Below, piece after piece: positions 59,778 to 64,000 of a DNA stretch of 64,000 nt (position 1 is the first letter of the stretch; each line of letters starts with the position of its first letter). The stretch spans positions 5,828,001 through 5,892,000 of the forward strand of contig NZ_CP061725.1 in the NCBI RefSeq assembly GCF_014764405.1, in the 5' to 3' direction. The position numbers and the translations under genes were made by a program. The notes below the pieces were generated by a model. That model worked only from the letters and a program-made list of their open reading frames with translations. It made no database searches and was not told the origin of the DNA. The DNA is from Micromonospora craniellae. Lineage in GTDB: Bacteria; Actinomycetota; Actinomycetes; Mycobacteriales; Micromonosporaceae.

Positions 59778-60559
59778 GAGCCGGGCACGGTCAGGGACTC
59801 GCCCGGGTGCAGGACGCGTACCCGGGTGTCGGGGGAGATGCGGTGCGCGTGCCGGGCGAAGTCGTCGCCCGGCTGGAAGAACCGGTCCGGCCGGACCCGG
59901 TCGCACCCGATCGGCCAGAAGGTGCCGTAGTGGATCGGCACGGCCCACGCCGCCGCCACCCGCCGGGCAGCCTCGGCCGCGCCCTGCGGGTCGAGGTGGC
60001 CCGGACCGAGCGTCGGTCCCCACCCGCCGACCGGGATCAGCGCCAGGTCGAGGGGGCCGAGCGAGTCCATCTCGGCGAAGAAGCCGGTGTCCCCGGCGAA
60101 CCAGGTGCGCGCCCGACCCTCGACGAGGTAGCCGATGGCCGGTGCCCGGTGCCGCGACCAGGGCCCCCGCCCGGCGGGGTGGGCGGCGGGCGCGGCGGTG
60201 ACGGTGACCTCGCCGACCGTGGTCGCCTCGCCGGGCGCCAGCTCGGTGTACCGGTCGGCGCTCGCGCCCAGGGCCCGTTGCACCAGCGGCGCGGCCCCGG
60301 CCGGCAGCACCAGCCGGGTGTCCGGGGGCAGCCGGCGCAGCGACGCGAGGTCCAGGTGGTCGGCGTGCAGGTGCGACACGAGTACGGCGTCCGGTATGGC
60401 CGGCAACCGGGGGGTGGGGCCGCGTCGCCGCCGCAGGTGGGCGAGCCGGTCGCGGAGCAGCGGGTCGGTGAGCAGCCGGGTCCCGGAGTCCTCGATCCAC
60501 ACGGTGCTGTGACCGTGCCAGGTCAGCTCGACCACACCGTCACCCGCACCGCCGTCCAC
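59774..60559 (-). CDS. Metallo-beta-lactamase-fold hydrolase (UlaG/NAPE-PLD-like)
   Basis: A 261-residue MBL-fold protein: WHGHSTVWIEDSGTRLLTDP at the start, the metal motif SHLHADHLDLASL (about 61-73), TWFAGDTGFFAEM (Asp ligand) and PIHYGTFWPIG near the end. The order matches the L-ascorbate-6-phosphate lactonase/N-acyl-phosphatidylethanolamine phospholipase-like group. The coupled DedA gene makes a lipid substrate conceivable, but this is inference. No signal peptide. Confidence 0.85.
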   Translation of the reverse strand: MDGGAGDGVVELTWHGHSTVWIEDSGTRLLTDPLLRDRLAHLRRRRGPTPRLPAIPDAVLVSHLHADHLDLASLRRLPPDTRLVLPAGAAPLVQRALGASADRYTELAPGEATTVGEVTVTAAPAAHPAGRGPWSRHRAPAIGYLVEGRARTWFAGDTGFFAEMDSLGPLDLALIPVGGWGPTLGPGHLDPQGAAEAARRVAAAWAVPIHYGTFWPIGCDRVRPDRFFQPGDDFARHAHRISPDTRVRVLHPGESLTVPGS

Positions 60560-60619
60560 ACGCCTGCCACCGTAACGGGCGCCGGTCGGCGGTCCCTCGG
60601 CGGCGGCCGGTCGTGCCGG

Positions 60620-60991
60620 TCAGCGGGCGTCGAGCTTGGCGAGCAGGGTCCGGGGTGCCACCACCCGGTACCCGTCCTCGATGACCTCGGCGAGCTCGGT
60701 CGCGTCGACGCCGGTGTCGAGGCGTACGCCCACCCACCCCCGATGCCCCACATAGGGCGGACGGAAGTAGGTCTGCGGGGCGGCCGCGATCAGTTCCTCG
60801 GCGGAACCCGGTGGCGCGGCGCACCACAGGTGCGGGAAGTCGTTCTGGTGATGGCCGTCCGGCCAGACCTGAGCGAAGGACTTCTTGCCCCGGATGAACC
60901 AGGCCGGAGTGCCGTGGCTCGGGCGTTCGGTGACCTCGGGCAGGTCCAGGCACACCCGCCGGATGGTCGCCACCAAGTCGGTCATCGACAC
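60620..60991 (-). CDS. MmcQ/YjbR-family DNA-binding-like protein
   Basis: A 123-residue protein of the YjbR/CyaY-like fold: MTDLVATIRRVCLDLPEVTERPSHGTPAWFIRGKKSFAQVW and a C-terminal GHRGWVGVRLDTGVDATELAEVIEDGYRVVAP, both family signatures. Role not established. A -10-like TAGGGT lies 5-6 nt before the GTG at 60991, suggesting a leaderless mRNA; the ATG two codons on is the alternative start. Confidence 0.85.
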   Translation of the reverse strand: MSMTDLVATIRRVCLDLPEVTERPSHGTPAWFIRGKKSFAQVWPDGHHQNDFPHLWCAAPPGSAEELIAAAPQTYFRPPYVGHRGWVGVRLDTGVDATELAEVIEDGYRVVAPRTLLAKLDAR

Positions 60992-61093
60992 ACCCTACGG
61001 CACCCGGACGCCGCGCCCGGTGATCGCCTCGCGGCCCGTCACCGGACGAACGACCGCGGCAATGAGGGGGCAAGACGCACATGGTGGTGCGGG

Positions 61094-61732
61094 TCAGCTC
61101 ACGGTCGTGCGGCCCAGGTAGCCGGTCACCACCGCGACGATCTCGCCGGTCAGCTCCGGCTCGCCGATCGGGTCCGGCTGCTGCGCGACGAACCGGTGCA
61201 CCAGCGACTCCACGACCGCGACCACCACGCGGGCGCTGCGCTCCGGGTCGGCCGGCGCCAGGTCCGGGTCCTGGCGCAGCAGCAGACCGACGGCGGCGAC
61301 CGCCTCGACTTCGGCCTCGTGGAACCGGGCCAGCAACTCGGGCGGGCGCGGCGACTCCTCGAAGAGCACTTGATGCAGGCGCGGGTCGCGGGTGTGCAGC
61401 TCGACGCAGGCGCGGACCACCGCCGGGAGCCATCGGTGCAGCGGTACGGGGCCGTCGGCGAGACCGGCGAGACTGGCCCGCACCGCCTGGGCGGTCTCGT
61501 CGACGTGTTCGAGCGCCAGGGTCAACAGGATCGAGTCCTTGTTGGGGAAGTACTGGTACAGCGATCCCACCGAGAGTCCGGCCGCCGCCGCGATCCGGTC
61601 GGTGGTGCCGGCGGCGTGGCCGTACTCGGCGAAAACGCGAGCCGCCGCGTCGAGGATGCGTCGACGGGTCTGCCAGGCGCGCTGCTGCCGGGGCGTCTTC
61701 CTGGGCTGATGTGGTGCGGGCCGGGGTGGCAC
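61094..61732 (-). CDS. TetR/AcrR-family transcriptional regulator
   Basis: A 212-residue repressor: DNA-binding domain TRRRILDAAARVFAEYGHAAGTTDRIAAAAGLSVGSLYQYFPNKDSIL (about 22-68), then an all-helical ligand domain. The GTG at 61732 is chosen because GGAG lies 7 nt upstream; a TTG nine codons earlier is possible. It is divergent from a broken alpha/beta hydrolase gene; such pairs normally form a substrate-sensing repressor and its enzyme target, with the operator in the AT-rich gap (61740-61810). Confidence 0.88.
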   Translation of the reverse strand: MPPRPAPHQPRKTPRQQRAWQTRRRILDAAARVFAEYGHAAGTTDRIAAAAGLSVGSLYQYFPNKDSILLTLALEHVDETAQAVRASLAGLADGPVPLHRWLPAVVRACVELHTRDPRLHQVLFEESPRPPELLARFHEAEVEAVAAVGLLLRQDPDLAPADPERSARVVVAVVESLVHRFVAQQPDPIGEPELTGEIVAVVTGYLGRTTVS

Positions 61733-61815
61733 CGGGCGACTCCAAACGCGAGTAAACAAAGCGAGGGATTCCTCATATCATAGTCCTGAACAGGCAAAAC
61801 AATGAAAGGGAGAGT

Positions 61816-62585
61816 GTGGAAGACAGTCGGCGTACGTACCAGGAAGTCACCCGGTGGCTCGACTACCAGCGCTACTACCCGGAACGGCTGCGCAGCGACC
61901 TCGACGACGCTCCGGCCGAGGAGTGGTGGCGCTGGCGGGGGCTGGACGTCCACCTGGACCGGCTCGCCGCACCGGACGCCCCGGTGAAGCTCCTCCTGCT
62001 GCACGGCGCCGGCGGGTACGGGCGGATGCTCGCCCCGTACGCGCGGATGCTGGCCCAGCTCGCCCCGGTGGAGGTGCTCGCGCCGGACCTGCCCGGCTAC
62101 GGGCTGACCCGCAGCGACCGGCCGGTGGCGTACGCGGAGTGGATCGACTGCGTCACCGACCTCGTGGCGGCGGAGCGGGCCCGCGACGGGCGTCCCGTCC
62201 ATCTCCTCGGCGCCAGCATGGGCGGCATGGTGGCCTACTCGGTGGCCGCGACCGCCGACGTCGCCGGGCTGGTCGTGACCTGCCTGCTGGACCCGCGTGA
62301 CGTCGGCGCGCGGATGCGGATGACCCGCCTGCCGGTCATGGGGCGCCTCGCCCGTCCTTCCTCACCTCCGCCCCGCCGGTGGAACCGGAGGCGTTCACCG
62401 CCTGCCCGGTGCTGATGACGCACCCGGCGGACGACCGCTGGACACCGGTCGCGCTCAGCCGGGCGTTTTTCGACCGCATCGTCGCCGAGAAGCGGTTCGT
62501 GCTGCTGGAGCGGGCCGGACACCTGCCCGTCGAGCAACCGGGCCTGACCCGGCTGGGGCAGGCCGTCAGCGAGTTCGTCAGCTGA
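61816..62585 (+). pseudogene. Alpha/beta hydrolase gene broken by an internal deletion and frame change
   Basis: The first frame (GTG 61816, AAAGGGAGA upstream) gives a normal hydrolase N-terminus: LLLLHGAGGYGRML oxyanion region, and nucleophile Ser in LLGASMGGMVAYS, up to TRLPVMGRLAR at about 62350. After this the signal moves to another frame: FLTSAPPVEPEAFTACPVLMTHPADDRWTP (acid Asp) and VLLERAGHLPVEQPGL (His), stop 62585. The cap-region helices that normally join the halves (roughly 60 residues) are absent and the frame is off by one. All three catalytic residues survive but cannot be joined in one protein. Confidence 0.75.
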
Positions 62586-62757
62586 CCGCCAGCGTGACTG
62601 GCGGGTGGGGCAGCGGGCCCCCGGGCCGAGATCGACCCCCGCTGCCGCGTCCCGGCATGCCGCGCCGACCTCCGGGGTACGTCTATCTTCAACGACCGTG
62701 GCGGGGATGGTGCGCCGGTCTCCCGACCGGGAATCTCCACCGCCGGAGAAGGAGTGA

Positions 62758-63402
62758 ATGATGTCGGTGCGTAGGTGGCTTGCCGGTGCGGGCGTGGTGG
62801 CGTTGGCCGTCCCGACAGCGGCGTGCGGAGACGCCGCCCCGGATGCCGCCACACCCGACGCCACGGGTACGCCGGCCGCCAGTGCGACCTCCGTCGCTCC
62901 CAGCCCGACGGAGTCGTCGCCGTCGCCGACCACCGCCAACCCGCCGATCCTGTCCGGCGACCGGCAGGTCACGATCGTCCGGATCGACTCGTTCGAGTCA
63001 GGGCTGTCGTTGACCGACGAGCGGCTGGTCGAGGTGGTCGGAGACAAGGGCCGGCAGTTGTTCGTGCCGACCCCGGTCGACGGGCAGACCTTCCTGATCA
63101 GGTCGTACCGGGGTGCCGGTGGCGGTCCCGGCACCGGCGAGCCGGTCTGCTGGCAGGTGCAGAACCCGGGCAACTCGAAGCCGCTGGTGGTGCAGGGCGC
63201 CGAGTGCCGGGAGAGCGAGCCGCGTCAGCTCTTCACCATCGCGCCGAACCCGGAGAACGCGGAGGCCTTCCTGATCAGCAACAACTCGGCGTTCCTGCGG
63301 AACTCGCAGAACAACGGCCTGATCATGGAGGAGCTGGGTGACGCCGCGCCGACCGACAGCTTCCGGTTCAACGACAACGGGCCTGCGCCGTCGTCGTTGT
63401 AG
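62758..63402 (+). CDS. Lipoprotein, function unknown
   Basis: A 214-residue lipoprotein: signal peptide with lipobox TAAC (Cys about 23), a Pro/Ser/Thr-rich spacer (about 25-62), then a beta-rich domain (about 68-205). The latter contains GRQLFVPTPVDGQTFLIRSYRG, PVCWQVQNPGNSKPLVVQGAEC (a likely disulfide) and RQLFTIAPNPENAEAFLISNNSAFLR. The Q-L-F-T/F-I-x-x spacing faintly recalls a ricin-type beta-trefoil, but this is not secure. Strong GAGAAGGAG before ATG; a second ATG follows directly. Confidence 0.65.
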   Translation: MMSVRRWLAGAGVVALAVPTAACGDAAPDAATPDATGTPAASATSVAPSPTESSPSPTTANPPILSGDRQVTIVRIDSFESGLSLTDERLVEVVGDKGRQLFVPTPVDGQTFLIRSYRGAGGGPGTGEPVCWQVQNPGNSKPLVVQGAECRESEPRQLFTIAPNPENAEAFLISNNSAFLRNSQNNGLIMEELGDAAPTDSFRFNDNGPAPSSL

Positions 63403-63416
63403 TTGTGGTTGCAGTT

Positions 63417-63472
63417 GTTAGGAGGGGTCCCCTGCTATACACCAGGCGTTAGCAGGGGACCCCTCCTTTCAC
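63417..63472. repeat. Interspersed inverted repeat, family A, copy 3
   Basis: TTAGGAGGGGTCCCCTGCTA, spacer TACACCAGGCGT and TAGCAGGGGACCCCTCCTTTC: nearly perfect 20-bp arms, each with the internal palindrome GGGGTCCCC. It lies 14 bp after a stop codon and before the end of a convergent gene. Confidence 0.8.
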
Positions 63473-63488
63473 CCGACCGTGCGGTGTT

Positions 63489-64000
63489 TCAGCCGCGCCG
63501 CCACTTCTGGTTCGCGCCGCCGAGGCACTCCCAGATGGCCAGGCGGGCGCCGTCGGCGTTGACCCATCCGCTGATGTCGACGCACTTGTTCGCCTGCGGG
63601 TTGACCAGGTCACCCGCCGCGGACAGGACGAACTGCTGGGCCGGGTTGCCGCTGCAGGTCGCGATCTGGATCACCGCGCCGTTGTCCCGCGAGCCCCAGG
63701 CCACGTCCATGCACATGTTGTTCTGGGTACGCAGCGTGCCGTTGACGAAGCTCCACGACTGCGCCGCCGTGCCGTTGCAGTTCCAGGTCTGCAGCGGTAC
63801 GCCGTCGGAGAAGTTCGAGTTCGGCACGTCGATGCACTTGTTGTTCCAGTTGCTGATCAGCCGGTTCCCGCTACCACCGCCGGTGGTGACCAGGGTGAGC
63901 CCGTACGCACCGAGGATCTCGTTGACCGGCTGGAACCAGGTCTCCCCGCCGGTGGAGCAGTTGCCCCAGCCACCGGAGGTGACGCCCTGCGCCTGGTTGC
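63489..64000 (-). CDS. Secreted S1-family (streptogrisin-like) serine protease with C-terminal ricin-type lectin domain, partial
   Basis: The open frame runs off the window on its 5' side. The visible 170 residues begin with QAQGVTSGGWGNCSTGGETWFQPVNEILGAYGLTLVT, the closing strand, disulfide Cys and C-terminal helix of chymotrypsin-fold S1 proteases of actinomycetes. A Gly/Ser linker and a ricin-type lectin/CBM13 domain follow (NKCIDVPNSNF, LQTWNCNGTAAQSWSF, IQIATCSGNPAQQFVL, LAIWECLGGANQKW). The catalytic triad lies outside the window. The lectin would tether the protease to polysaccharide. Confidence 0.8.
   Translation of the reverse strand, partial: NQAQGVTSGGWGNCSTGGETWFQPVNEILGAYGLTLVTTGGGSGNRLISNWNNKCIDVPNSNFSDGVPLQTWNCNGTAAQSWSFVNGTLRTQNNMCMDVAWGSRDNGAVIQIATCSGNPAQQFVLSAAGDLVNPQANKCVDISGWVNADGARLAIWECLGGANQKWRRG

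Overview
This window is a stretch of high-GC actinobacterial chromosome. It most probably comes from a plant-polymer-degrading filamentous actinomycete of the Micromonosporaceae (Micromonospora or a close relative). The grounds are very high GC with strong third-position GC, leaderless promoters with only a -10 box, Lsr2, Spo0M, STAS and Roadblock signalling proteins, an Lrp-linked branched-chain keto-acid dehydrogenase, and CBM2/CBM13 secreted hydrolases with Pro-Thr linkers. The genus is an inference; no rRNA or tRNA gene was found.

Layout. 0-14.8 kb is mostly housekeeping: the end of a Cvn-type GTPase, a glycine-betaine-type binding lipoprotein, serine hydroxymethyltransferase behind a ZTP (pfl) riboswitch, an Lrp regulator divergent from a three-gene E1-alpha/E1-beta/E2 keto-acid dehydrogenase operon, an L,D-transpeptidase, FKBP, a DoxX protein, a BtuF-like receptor and Lsr2. 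14.8-20.4 kb is an accessory island: a 33-residue membrane peptide, a toxin-antitoxin pair with a palindromic operator, a DUF5131 (Gp37/Gp68-like) three-cysteine protein with its partner TcmP, a second (RHH-PIN) pair, and an IS256-family element that replaced the end of the PIN gene.

22.4-39 kb is a coherent xylan-utilisation locus. A divergent pair of units is controlled by a LacI-type regulator at 35.2 kb. One runs leftward (GH3, two LplB/LplC-type permeases, solute-binding lipoprotein, GH39, DUF624) with stop-start overlaps. The other runs rightward (LacI, acetylxylan esterase, then secreted GH10-CBM2 xylanase). GH67 alpha-glucuronidase at 22.5 kb carries a related operator. The picture is: secreted xylanase cuts xylan, the ABC transporter imports (methylglucurono)xylo-oligosaccharides, and intracellular GH67, GH39, GH3 and esterase finish them. 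39-41 kb adds a CBM13/beta-helix protein and a decayed CE1-type esterase.

41.8-64 kb is mixed: an MRJP-like protein, a zinc-ribbon STAS protein, a BON protein, glucose-6-phosphate isomerase divergent from a glucose-6-phosphate dehydrogenase, Spo0M, an iron-box siderophore-interacting protein, a GH5-CBM2 cellulase behind a CelR/CebR-type operator, a broken TPR-CHAT protease gene, a holin-like/alkaline-phosphatase fusion, DedA, an MBL hydrolase, TetR next to a broken alpha/beta hydrolase, and the 3' part of a secreted S1 protease-ricin gene.

Two families of intergenic inverted repeats recur: three copies built on GGGGTCCCC arms and four with GATCA-containing arms. Five gene remnants lie in the window, several next to those repeats.
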